Positions 45,019 through 53,272 of a stretch of 64,000 bases of DNA are shown here, one piece after another. Every line of letters begins with the position of its first letter. Within the stretch, counting starts at the first letter, position 1. The stretch is from NCBI RefSeq assembly GCF_014397785.1, contig NZ_VZQQ01000012.1:62001-126000 (forward strand), given 5' to 3'. The position numbers and the translations under genes were made by a program. This stretch comes from Paraburkholderia podalyriae (GTDB taxonomy: Bacteria > Pseudomonadota > Gammaproteobacteria > Burkholderiales > Burkholderiaceae). The notes below the pieces were generated by a model. It saw only the letters and a program-made list of their open reading frames with translations. It had not been told where the DNA came from and did not search any database.

Positions 45019-46575
45019 TCATGACGAACAGCTCACCTCCAGCGAGTTCGCCCAGTCGGGCGGCAGGCCCGCATACGACGCGTATTCGGGCTGCTCGTCG
45101 AACGGATGACGCAGCACGGCCGCGAGCCGTTCGAGTTCGGAGAAATCCTTCTGTTTCGCGCGTTGGATCGCCGTTTCCGCCAGATGGTTGCGAAGTACGA
45201 ATTTGGGGTTGACGCGATTCATTGCAATGGCGCGCGTGGCGTCGTCGCGTGGCTCTTCGGCGAGCCGCGCGCGGTACTCGATCGCCCACGCGTCGAAGGC
45301 GGCGCGATCGAGGAACAGGTCGCGCACCGGCGCATCGCCGCTCGCGTCGTGTTTCGACAGGCGCGCGAGATTGCGAAACGTCAGCGTGAAATCGGCGCGG
45401 TTCGCGTGCATCACTTCGAACAGCCGGTTCACGAGTGCGTCGTCGCCATCGCGCGTCTGTTCGATGCCGAGCTTCGCGCGCATGCGGTTTTCGAGCGCCG
45501 GCGCGAAGCGCTCCCTGAAGCCGGCGAGCACGTGCTGCGCATCTTCGACCGCCTTGTCGGCGCGCACGCTTTCGTCGTGCTTCTCGCCGAACAGCGGCAG
45601 CAGGCCCTGTGCGAGGCAGAAGAGGTTCCAGTACGCGATTTGCGGCTGCAGCCGGTACGCGTAACGGCCCTGCGTATCGGAGTGATTGCAGATGTGGCCG
45701 GCGTCGAAGCCATCCATGAAGCCGAACGGGCCGTAGTCGATCGTCAGGCCAAGGATCGACATGTTGTCGGTATTCATCACGCCGTGACAGAAACCGACCG
45801 CCTGCCAGTCGACCATCAGATCCGCGGTGGAGCGCACCGCTTCGGCGAGCAGCGCCAGATACGGATCGTCGGCCTCGTTGCAATGCGGATAGAAGCGCTC
45901 GATCACGTGATCGGCCAGCGCGCGCAACGCGTCGACGCGATCGTTCGCATAGAAGTGCTCGAAGTGGCCGAAGCGCACGAAGCTCGGCGCGACGCGCGTG
46001 ACCACCGCGGCGGTTTCGATCGTCTCGCGCCGCACCGGCTGGTCGGAGCCGATCACGCACAACGCGCGCGTGGTCGGAATGCCGAGATGATGCATCGCCT
46101 CCGAGCACAAATATTCGCGGATCGACGAGCGCAGCACCGCGCGGCCGTCACCCATGCGCGAATAGGGTGTGCGGCCCGCGCCTTTGAGCTGCAATTCCAG
46201 ACGCTCGCCATCGTGTTCGAGCTCGCCGAGACAGAGCGCGCGGCCGTCACCGAGCTGGCCGGCCCACACGCCGAACTGATGGCCCGAGTACACCGACGCA
46301 TAGGGCAGCGCGTCGGCTGGCAAGCTGCGCGTCGCGTTGCCGCAGAACAGCTCGACGAAGCCCGGATCACGCTCGATGCGCTCAGGCATCCCGAGCCGCG
46401 CGGCGGCCTCGGCCGAAAAGCCGACCAGGTAGGGCGCGTCGAGCGGCGCGGCGGGCAGGCGCGTGAGGAACGAGCCGCCGAGGCGCACGAACGCGTTGGA
46501 TGGGGGAGTGGCGAGTGTGTTCGAAAGATCCGTCAAAGCTGCGGATAGCCCTGCAATGCTTGGGGAAAACGACAT
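45019..46575 (-). CDS. selO: protein adenylyltransferase SelO (YdiU/UPF0061)
   Basis: A 518-residue pseudokinase that transfers AMP to protein hydroxyls; E. coli SelO modifies redox proteins in oxidative stress. Recognisable regions: SGHQFGVWAGQLGDGRA, LQLKGAGRTPYSRMGDGRAV, SIREYLCSEAMHHLGIPTTRAL and the metal-binding TDNMSILGLTIDYGPFGF. The C-terminus ends CSS, the bacterial counterpart of the Sec-Ser-Ser tail of eukaryotic selenoprotein O. The start MSFSPSIAGL at 46575 gives the usual length. Upstream of msrB on the same strand, a functionally coherent pairing. Confidence 0.95.
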   Translation of the reverse strand: MSFSPSIAGLSAALTDLSNTLATPPSNAFVRLGGSFLTRLPAAPLDAPYLVGFSAEAAARLGMPERIERDPGFVELFCGNATRSLPADALPYASVYSGHQFGVWAGQLGDGRALCLGELEHDGERLELQLKGAGRTPYSRMGDGRAVLRSSIREYLCSEAMHHLGIPTTRALCVIGSDQPVRRETIETAAVVTRVAPSFVRFGHFEHFYANDRVDALRALADHVIERFYPHCNEADDPYLALLAEAVRSTADLMVDWQAVGFCHGVMNTDNMSILGLTIDYGPFGFMDGFDAGHICNHSDTQGRYAYRLQPQIAYWNLFCLAQGLLPLFGEKHDESVRADKAVEDAQHVLAGFRERFAPALENRMRAKLGIEQTRDGDDALVNRLFEVMHANRADFTLTFRNLARLSKHDASGDAPVRDLFLDRAAFDAWAIEYRARLAEEPRDDATRAIAMNRVNPKFVLRNHLAETAIQRAKQKDFSELERLAAVLRHPFDEQPEYASYAGLPPDWANSLEVSCSS

Positions 46576-46740
46576 GTTGAGCGCCTCTGGATTAACCGAT
46601 ATTGTAAGTCGGCGCCCGCGGCGCTGCTGGCCGGCCGGCTTTATCGCTCGACCTGCTGCCGCGTTCGTCGCCGCCACGCTCTTCCGCCCCGCGCTTCATC
46701 GCACGTTATCCGTTTCTCGATCGCGTACCCAGCCAGACTC

Positions 46741-46773
46741 GACCCAACCCCGACCCAACCCCGACCCAACCCC
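46741..46773. repeat. perfect 11-bp tandem repeat, three copies
   Basis: The unit gacccaacccc is repeated three times without mismatch, starting at 46741, 46752 and 46763. It lies in the leader of the acyl-CoA ligase gene, 33 bp before its ATG and between divergent selO and the ligase. Confidence 0.9.
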
Positions 46774-46806
46774 ATCGACACCGACAAGCCGAGGAGACCC
46801 CGCCTT

Positions 46807-48492
46807 ATGACGACGCCGCTGCTGGGCCAGATGATGGACGTGCCGCTGACCGTGTCATCGTTGCTTGCGCATGCCGCGCGGCATTTCGGCAGCACCGAGA
46901 TCGTGTCGCGGCGCATCGAAGGCGATCTGCATCGCTACACGTACCGCGATTGCGAGACGCGTGCGAAACAGCTCGCGCAGGCGTTGCTCGCGCTCGGCGT
47001 CGAACCGGGCGAACGGGTCGCGACGCTCGCGTGGAACGGCTACCGGCATCTCGAAGCGTATTACGGCACGACGGGGTTCGGCGCCGTTTGTCACACGATC
47101 AACCCGCGGCTTTTCCCCGACCAGATCGCCTACATCATCAATCACGCCGACGACGCGTACGTGTTGTTCGACACGACGTTCGCCGCGCTCGTCGACACGC
47201 TCGCGCCGCAGTGCCCGCGCGTGCGCGGCTGGATCGCACTATGCGATGAAGCGCATCGGCCGCCGATGCAAACCGCGGATGGCCGGCCCCCCGTGCTGTG
47301 CTACGAAACGCTGATGGACGGGCAGGACGGCCGCTTCGACTGGCCGGCGCTCGACGAGCGCCAGGCGTCGTATCTCTGCTATACGTCGGGCACGACCGGC
47401 AATCCGAAAGGCGCGCTGTATACGCATCGCTCGACGGTGCTGCACGCGTTCGGCGCGGCGTTGCCCGACGCGATGAACCTGTCGGCGCGCGACGCGGTGC
47501 TGCCCGTCGTACCGATGTTCCATGTCAACGCATGGGGCCTGCCGCATGCGGGGCCGCTCGCCGGCGCGAAGCTCGTGTTTCCCGGCAAGGACCTCGACGG
47601 CAAGTCGCTGTACGAACTGATGGAGAGCGAACGCATCACGTGTTCGGCTGGCGTGCCGACCGTCTGGCTCGGTCTGCTCAACTACCTGCGCGAAACGGGC
47701 GCGAGGTTTTCGTCACTCGAGCGCACGGTGATCGGCGGCTCCGCCTGTCCGCCCGCGATGCTGCGCATCCTGGAGGACGACTACGGCGTGCAGGTGATCC
47801 ATGCATGGGGCATGACGGAGATGTCGCCGCTCGGTACCTTGTCGAAATTGACGTGGGAGCAGAGCCAGCGGCCGCTCGCCGATCGGCGCAAGCTGCTCGA
47901 AAAGCAGGGCCATGCGATCTATGGCGTCGATATGAAGATCGTCGGCGAGGATGGCCGCGAGCTGCCCTGGGATGGCGTCGCGTTCGGCGATCTGCACGTG
48001 CGCGGGCCGTGGGTGATCGACCGGTACTTCCGCAAGGAAGACTCGCCGCTCGTCGATGGCTGGTTCCCGACCGGCGATGTCGCGACGATCGATCCCGACA
48101 GCTTCCTGCACATCACCGACCGCTCGAAGGACGTGATCAAGTCGGGCGGCGAATGGATCAGCTCGATCGAAGTCGAGAACGTCGCGGTCGCGCATCCGGC
48201 GGTCGCGGAAGCCGCGTGCATCGCGTGCGCGCATCCGAAGTGGACCGAGCGGCCGTTGCTCGTCGTCGTCAAACGCGCGGGGCACGACGTCACACGCGAC
48301 GAACTGCTCGCGTTCTACGACGGCAAGGTCGCGAAGTGGTGGATTCCCGATGACGTGGTGTTCGTCGACGAACTGCCGCACACGGCGACCGGCAAGCTGC
48401 AGAAGCTGAAACTGCGCGATCTGTTCCGCGACTACGTGCTGCCATCAGCGCTCGAAGACAGCCGCAACTGTCCGCTGACGCCAGAGGCTTAG
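46807..48492 (+). CDS. medium/long-chain acyl-CoA synthetase (AMP-forming)
   Basis: A 561-residue member of the adenylate-forming superfamily, activating a fatty (or methylthioalkanoic) acid to acyl-CoA. The AMP-binding P-loop is YTSGTTGNPKGALYTHR; A5 motif HAWGMTEMSP; A7 GWFPTGDVATID; hinge and A8 RSKDVIKSGGEWISS; catalytic lysine in the A10 motif TATGKLQKLKLRD. The closest matches I recall are AlkK/DmdB-type ligases. A ggaga ribosome site precedes the ATG. It begins a run of beta-oxidation genes; the substrate chain length cannot be told. Confidence 0.93.
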   Translation: MTTPLLGQMMDVPLTVSSLLAHAARHFGSTEIVSRRIEGDLHRYTYRDCETRAKQLAQALLALGVEPGERVATLAWNGYRHLEAYYGTTGFGAVCHTINPRLFPDQIAYIINHADDAYVLFDTTFAALVDTLAPQCPRVRGWIALCDEAHRPPMQTADGRPPVLCYETLMDGQDGRFDWPALDERQASYLCYTSGTTGNPKGALYTHRSTVLHAFGAALPDAMNLSARDAVLPVVPMFHVNAWGLPHAGPLAGAKLVFPGKDLDGKSLYELMESERITCSAGVPTVWLGLLNYLRETGARFSSLERTVIGGSACPPAMLRILEDDYGVQVIHAWGMTEMSPLGTLSKLTWEQSQRPLADRRKLLEKQGHAIYGVDMKIVGEDGRELPWDGVAFGDLHVRGPWVIDRYFRKEDSPLVDGWFPTGDVATIDPDSFLHITDRSKDVIKSGGEWISSIEVENVAVAHPAVAEAACIACAHPKWTERPLLVVVKRAGHDVTRDELLAFYDGKVAKWWIPDDVVFVDELPHTATGKLQKLKLRDLFRDYVLPSALEDSRNCPLTPEA

Positions 48493-48515
48493 GGGAAACC
48501 CTGTCCCGCAATAAA

Positions 48516-48545
48516 TTGAACGTTCGTGCTTTTTTGGTGTATTGT
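48516..48545 (+). promoter_or_regulatory. candidate promoter and GAACGTTC palindrome before the FadB-like gene
   Basis: TTGAAC (48516-48521) and TATTGT (48540-48545), 18 bp apart. The 8-bp palindrome GAACGTTC (48518-48525) overlaps the -35 element, a typical repressor position. Fatty-acid regulators of the TetR family often use such operators; the match is not assigned to a specific regulator. Confidence 0.35.
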
Positions 48546-48661
48546 GCCTGCTGACCCGGGAACCGTCGCTTGAAAAAGCCTGACAATAAGCAGGCTCGAT
48601 GAACCGGACGGGCGGCGCACCATGCGCCGCCTCAATGCATGAATCGCATGGAGGCACGCAG

Positions 48662-50752
48662 ATGGCAGTGGACTACACAACTCATGACGGCGTGGCCGTT
48701 CTCACGCTGAACAATCCGCCTGTCAATGGACTCGGTCTGTCGACGCGAGCGGGGATTGTCGAAGGACTCGAGTGCGCGCAGAACGATCCGGCCGTCAAGG
48801 CCATCGTGCTGACGGGCGCGGGCAAGGCCTTTTCGGGCGGCGCCGACATCGCCGAATTCAATACGCCGAAGGCGACCCAGGAACCGACGCTCGCGACCGT
48901 CATCAAGGTGGTGGAAGGCAGCGCGAAGCCGGTCGTCGCGGCGATCCACAGCGTCGCGATGGGCGGCGGCCTCGAGCTTGCGCTCGGCGCGCATTACCGC
49001 GTCGCCGCGGCCGGCGCGCAGATCGCGCTGCCCGAAGTGAAGCTCGGCCTTCTGCCGGGTGCGGGCGGCACGCAGCGTCTGCCGCGGGCGATTGGTCTGG
49101 AAGCGTCGCTGAACATGATCGTGTCGGGCGCGTCGGTGCTCTCCGAAAAGCTCGCCGATTCGGGTCTGTTCGACGAAGTCGTCGCGAATCCCGCCGAACT
49201 GGCCGAAGCCGCGCTAGCGTTCGCGCGCAAGGTCGGCGCCCAGGCAGGGCCGCATCCGAAGCTGCGCGAGCGCAAGATCGAGCATCCGAACGCGGCCGGT
49301 TTCATCCAGTTCGCGCGCAATAGCGTCGCCGCAATCGCGAAGAACTTCCCGGCGCCGCTTCGATGCATCGACGCGGTCGAAGCCGGTGTGAAAGACGGCT
49401 TCGACAAAGGCCTCGCATTCGAGCGCGAATGCTTCATCGCGCTCGTGCAGACGCCGGAGAGCCGCGCGCTGCGTCACGCGTTCTTCGGCGAGCGCGCGGC
49501 GAGCAAGATTCCCGACGTGCCGTCCGATACGCCCGTGCGCGATATCAATCAGGTGGCCGTGATCGGTGCCGGCACGATGGGCGGCGGCATCGCGATGAAC
49601 TTCATCAACGCGGGCATTCCGGTTACGCTGCTGGAAACGAAGCAGGAAGCACTCGACCGCGGTCTCGCGACGATCCGCAAGAACTACGAGGCGACCGTCA
49701 ACAAAGGCAAGCTGAAACCCGAGGTGATGGAACAGCGCCTCGCGCTGCTGAGCTCGACGCTGTCCTATGACGACCTGAAGCACGCCGACCTGATCGTCGA
49801 AGCCGTGTTCGAAGAGCTCGGAGTGAAGGAGCAGGTGTTCCGCCGGCTCGATGAAGTCGCGAAGCCCGGTGCGATCCTCGCGTCGAACACGTCGACACTC
49901 GACGTCGACAAGATCGCCGCGTTCACGAAGCGTCCGCAGGATGTGGTCGGCATGCACTTCTTCAGCCCGGCCAACGTGATGAAGCTGCTCGAAGTCGTGC
50001 GTGGCAAAGAGACCGCGAAAGACGTGCTCGCCACCGTGATGAAGCTCGCGAAGAAAATCAGAAAGACCGCGGTGGTGTCGGGCGTGTGCGACGGCTTTAT
50101 CGGCAACCGGATGATCGAGCAATACGTTCGTCAGGCGCTCTTCATACTCGAAGAAGGCGCGCTGCCCGCACAGGTCGACCGCGCGATCGAAAAGTTCGGC
50201 TTCGCGATGGGTCCGTTCCGCATGAGCGACCTCGCCGGTAACGACATCGGCTGGGCGATCCGCAAGCGCCGCTATCTGGAACACCCGGACATGCATTACT
50301 CGAAGATCGCCGACCGTCTGTGCGAGATGGGCCGCTTCGGCCAGAAGACCGGCGGCGGCTGGTACGACTACAAGGCGGGCGAACGCACCGCGTATCCGTC
50401 GGGCGTGGTCAACGCAATGATCGGCGAATACTCGAAGGAAGCCAACGCCGAGCGCCGCAACATCAGCGACGAGGAAATCGTCGAGCGTCTGGTGTTCGCG
50501 CTCGTCAACGAAGGCGCGAAGATTCTCGAGGAAGGCATCGCGTCGAAGGCGTCGGATATCGACATGGTCTATCTGACCGGCTACGGCTTCCCGCTCTATC
50601 GCGGCGGCCCGATGCTGTACGCGGACATGGTCGGGCTTTACAACGTCGAGCGCGCGATTCGCCGCTATGCGGCGCGACCGAACGGCGACGCGTGGAAGCT
50701 CGCGCCGGGCATCGCGAAGCTGGCCGCCGAAGGTCGCGGATTCAACGGCTGA
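48662..50752 (+). CDS. bifunctional enoyl-CoA hydratase/3-hydroxyacyl-CoA dehydrogenase (FadB/peroxisomal MFE1-like)
   Basis: A 696-residue two-function beta-oxidation enzyme. The N-terminal crotonase domain has GAGKAFSGGADIAEF and the oxyanion region MGGGLELALGAHYRV. The central NAD-binding domain starts near 300 (VAVIGAGTMGGGIAMNFI), with the catalytic region VVGMHFFSPANVMKLLE. C-terminal 3-hydroxyacyl-CoA dehydrogenase repeats follow (GFIGNRMIEQYVRQA; GYGFPLYRGGPM). A ggagg ribosome site precedes the ATG. The thiolase gene follows 147 bp later, giving consecutive hydration, oxidation and thiolysis steps. Confidence 0.95.
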   Translation: MAVDYTTHDGVAVLTLNNPPVNGLGLSTRAGIVEGLECAQNDPAVKAIVLTGAGKAFSGGADIAEFNTPKATQEPTLATVIKVVEGSAKPVVAAIHSVAMGGGLELALGAHYRVAAAGAQIALPEVKLGLLPGAGGTQRLPRAIGLEASLNMIVSGASVLSEKLADSGLFDEVVANPAELAEAALAFARKVGAQAGPHPKLRERKIEHPNAAGFIQFARNSVAAIAKNFPAPLRCIDAVEAGVKDGFDKGLAFERECFIALVQTPESRALRHAFFGERAASKIPDVPSDTPVRDINQVAVIGAGTMGGGIAMNFINAGIPVTLLETKQEALDRGLATIRKNYEATVNKGKLKPEVMEQRLALLSSTLSYDDLKHADLIVEAVFEELGVKEQVFRRLDEVAKPGAILASNTSTLDVDKIAAFTKRPQDVVGMHFFSPANVMKLLEVVRGKETAKDVLATVMKLAKKIRKTAVVSGVCDGFIGNRMIEQYVRQALFILEEGALPAQVDRAIEKFGFAMGPFRMSDLAGNDIGWAIRKRRYLEHPDMHYSKIADRLCEMGRFGQKTGGGWYDYKAGERTAYPSGVVNAMIGEYSKEANAERRNISDEEIVERLVFALVNEGAKILEEGIASKASDIDMVYLTGYGFPLYRGGPMLYADMVGLYNVERAIRRYAARPNGDAWKLAPGIAKLAAEGRGFNG

Positions 50753-50899
50753 GAACCGCTGATTTCAGCGCACGGACTGAATGGTGCGGGCTCCTCCCGC
50801 ATCGCTTACATCAAACGACAGAGGCGGCGCGGAGAGGCGCTTTTGGACGCACGGCAAAGCGCCGGCGCGCCGCTTTCGACATTGCAATTGGAGACAGGC

Positions 50900-52078
50900 A
50901 TGACTGACGCCGTAATCGTATCCACCGCCCGCACTGGCCTCGCCAAATCGTGGCGCGGCGGTTTCAACATGACGCACGGCGCGACGCTCGGCGGCCACGT
51001 GACGCAGGCCGCGGTCGAGCGCGCGAAGCTCGACCCGGCGCGCATCGAGGACGTGATCATGGGTTGCGCGAATCCTGAAGGCGCGACGGGCGGCAATATC
51101 GCGCGGCAGATCGCTTTGCGCGCGGGCTTGCCGGTCAGCGTGCCGGGCATGACCGTGAACCGCTTCTGCTCGTCGGGATTGCAGACGATCGCGCTAGCGT
51201 CGCAACGCGTGATCGCCGGTGAAGGCGACGTGTACGTCGCGGGCGGCGTCGAGTCGATCTCGTGCGTGCAGAACGAGATGAACCACCACATGATGACCGA
51301 CGGCTGGCTCACCGAGCACAAGCCGGAAATCTACTGGTCGATGCTGCAGACCGCCGAGAACGTCGCGAAGCGCTACTCGATCTCGAAGGAGCGTCAGGAC
51401 GAGTACGGCGTGCGCTCGCAGCAGCGCGCGCACGCCGCGCTCGAAGCCGGCAGGTTCAACGATGAAATCGTGCCGCTGACGGTGCTCGCCGGCGTCGCCG
51501 ACAAGGCGACCGGCCGTCTCTATACGAAGGAAGTGACCGTCAGCGGCGACGAAGGCATTCGCGCCGACACGACGCTCGAAGGCGTGTCGAAGATTCGCAC
51601 CGCCCTGCCGGGCGGCGTGATTACCGCGGGCAATGCGAGCCAGTTTTCGGACGGCGCATCCGCTTGCGTCGTGATGAACGCGACGCTGGCCGAACGCGAA
51701 GGGCTGCAGCCGCTCGGCATTTTCCGCGGCTTTGCGGTGGCCGGCTGCGAACCCGATGAGATGGGCATCGGCCCGGTATTCGCAGTGCCGAAGCTGTTGA
51801 AGAAGGCCGGCCTCAAGGTCGAGGACATCGGCCTGTGGGAACTGAACGAAGCGTTCGCGGTGCAGGTGCTCTATTGCGCGGACAAGCTCGGTATTGCGCA
51901 CGACCGCCTGAACGTGGACGGAGGCGCGATCGCGGTGGGTCATCCGTATGGCGTGTCGGGTGCGCGGCTGGTCGGCCATGCGCTGATCGAAGGCAAGCGG
52001 CGCGGCGTGAAGTTCGTCGTCGTGACGATGTGCATCGGCGGCGGGCAGGGCGCGGCAGGTTTGTTCGAGATCGCGTGA
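50900..52078 (+). CDS. acetyl-CoA acyltransferase (thiolase)
   Basis: A 392-residue thiolase that cleaves 3-ketoacyl-CoA or condenses acetyl-CoA. The nucleophilic cysteine is in VNRFCSSGLQT, the catalytic histidine in GGAIAVGHPYGVSGAR, and the second active-site cysteine in VVTMCIGGGQG. The ATG follows a ggagac ribosome site. Position after the FadB-like gene makes a degradative role (FadA-like) most likely. The GHPYGVSG loop differs slightly from the common GHPLGASG. Confidence 0.93.
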   Translation: MTDAVIVSTARTGLAKSWRGGFNMTHGATLGGHVTQAAVERAKLDPARIEDVIMGCANPEGATGGNIARQIALRAGLPVSVPGMTVNRFCSSGLQTIALASQRVIAGEGDVYVAGGVESISCVQNEMNHHMMTDGWLTEHKPEIYWSMLQTAENVAKRYSISKERQDEYGVRSQQRAHAALEAGRFNDEIVPLTVLAGVADKATGRLYTKEVTVSGDEGIRADTTLEGVSKIRTALPGGVITAGNASQFSDGASACVVMNATLAEREGLQPLGIFRGFAVAGCEPDEMGIGPVFAVPKLLKKAGLKVEDIGLWELNEAFAVQVLYCADKLGIAHDRLNVDGGAIAVGHPYGVSGARLVGHALIEGKRRGVKFVVVTMCIGGGQGAAGLFEIA

Positions 52079-52127
52079 GTCAGGTGCGCACGCGCCTGAG
52101 TCTGATATAGCGGTGCCGTGTGTGTGC

Positions 52128-52634
52128 CTACTGCGACGCAATGCCCGGCAGCGTCAACATACCCTGATCGTCGAAGCGCGTCGTGCCGGTCAGGCCGCCC
52201 GCGAGTTTGCCATGCAGCCGGTACGGGACCTGCCCGGACTGCGCGATGCCCGCAAGCCCGAGCGCCTGCCGAACCGCGGCGAAAGCCGGCACGGTCAGCG
52301 GCACGGTGACGACGGTTTCCCCGAAGCGCGGCACGGTGCCGCTCTGGTCGCTGACGCCGCTGGCGAACGGCTCGCCGTTCAGTTCCAGATCGAGCGACAC
52401 GCCGTTGAAGCTGACCGCGGAGTCGTTGGGATTCTGCACGCGCAGCTTGACGTTGAAGCGCATCTCCATGCCTTGGCCCGCGATCGGCTCGATGCCCGCC
52501 ACGTTGACGCGCAACGGGTCGGCGCCGAACAGGCCCGCGCAGCCAGCGAGTGTCAGCGTGACAGCGACGACGGCGGCGAACAGGCGCCACACACGTGAGA
52601 CCCGGCCCGGCAGCAGCGCGCGAAAGAATGACAT
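52128..52634 (-). CDS. LEA type 2/WHy-domain lipoprotein
   Basis: A 168-residue protein. The N-terminus has a basic region (RALLPGRVSRVWR), a hydrophobic core and a lipobox ending LTLAGCAG, so a lipid anchor is likely. The rest is a single beta-sandwich of the water-stress/hypersensitive-response (WHy, LEA14) type, with MRFNVKLRVQNPNDSAVSFNGVSLDLELNG, quoted in parts. Such proteins are found in bacterial envelopes, of unclear role, possibly desiccation or lipid handling. Convergent with the thiolase. MQV three residues upstream is an alternative start. Confidence 0.8.
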   Translation of the reverse strand: MSFFRALLPGRVSRVWRLFAAVVAVTLTLAGCAGLFGADPLRVNVAGIEPIAGQGMEMRFNVKLRVQNPNDSAVSFNGVSLDLELNGEPFASGVSDQSGTVPRFGETVVTVPLTVPAFAAVRQALGLAGIAQSGQVPYRLHGKLAGGLTGTTRFDDQGMLTLPGIASQ

Positions 52635-52701
52635 GACCTGCACCTGAGGAAGCGGGTTGGTCAGGCATTGTAACGGGCCACGTGGCGTGCGCAGCGACGT
52701 T

Positions 52702-53094
52702 TCAGGCAGCGCGCCGCCACCGTGTGTGCACGGCGACTGCGAGACGCCGAACCGCTTGCAGAATGAAACCGCGCGCGCGCCATTCTGCGCGTGCAGGCAT
52801 CACGATGAACGCGGCGCGATCGGCCAGCGTCGCGCGGATCGACACGACGCCACGTTGCGATGTCATAAACCGCTCGCCTTCGTGCAATGTGAGCGACGTG
52901 AGCGGGGCGTCGTTGCCGAGCCAGGCCAGCGAATGATCGCGGAAGACGAGTTGCAATGCACCTTCGACCGCGATGATCGAACTGCGGGCGCGCAAGTCGT
53001 GCAGGGCCATCTGTCCGGCGGCAAGATGCGACGCCGCGGTGTAATCGAGTTCTGCACCGGGTAAACAGCGATCGTGGTATGGACGCACAGGCAT
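52702..53094 (-). CDS. DUF2917-family protein (130 aa)
   Basis: A small cupin-like beta protein; the centre (GALQLVFRDHSLAWLGND, then LTLHEGERFMTSQRGVVSIRA) matches my memory of DUF2917. The C-terminus is basic (RRLAVAVHTRWRRAA). No signal peptide or membrane segment. It is divergent from a MocR-type regulator gene, and in Burkholderiaceae these two are often adjacent, suggesting regulation by that MocR protein. Function unknown. Confidence 0.75.
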   Translation of the reverse strand: MPVRPYHDRCLPGAELDYTAASHLAAGQMALHDLRARSSIIAVEGALQLVFRDHSLAWLGNDAPLTSLTLHEGERFMTSQRGVVSIRATLADRAAFIVMPARAEWRARGFILQAVRRLAVAVHTRWRRAA

Positions 53095-53272
53095 GACCGA
53101 TTCCTTTAAACCGTCTTCGTGTCACACAGCTTAGGGAATCCGTCCAGATGAAAACAGCCGCAGGTATCGACAATCCGAACCGGTACAGCGGTGCGTTTCG
53201 TCACGCTGTATCGGTCCGAATCACGTCGATGTGTATCTGTCGCCGCGCGCGAACTATCCGCACCATCGGCTC

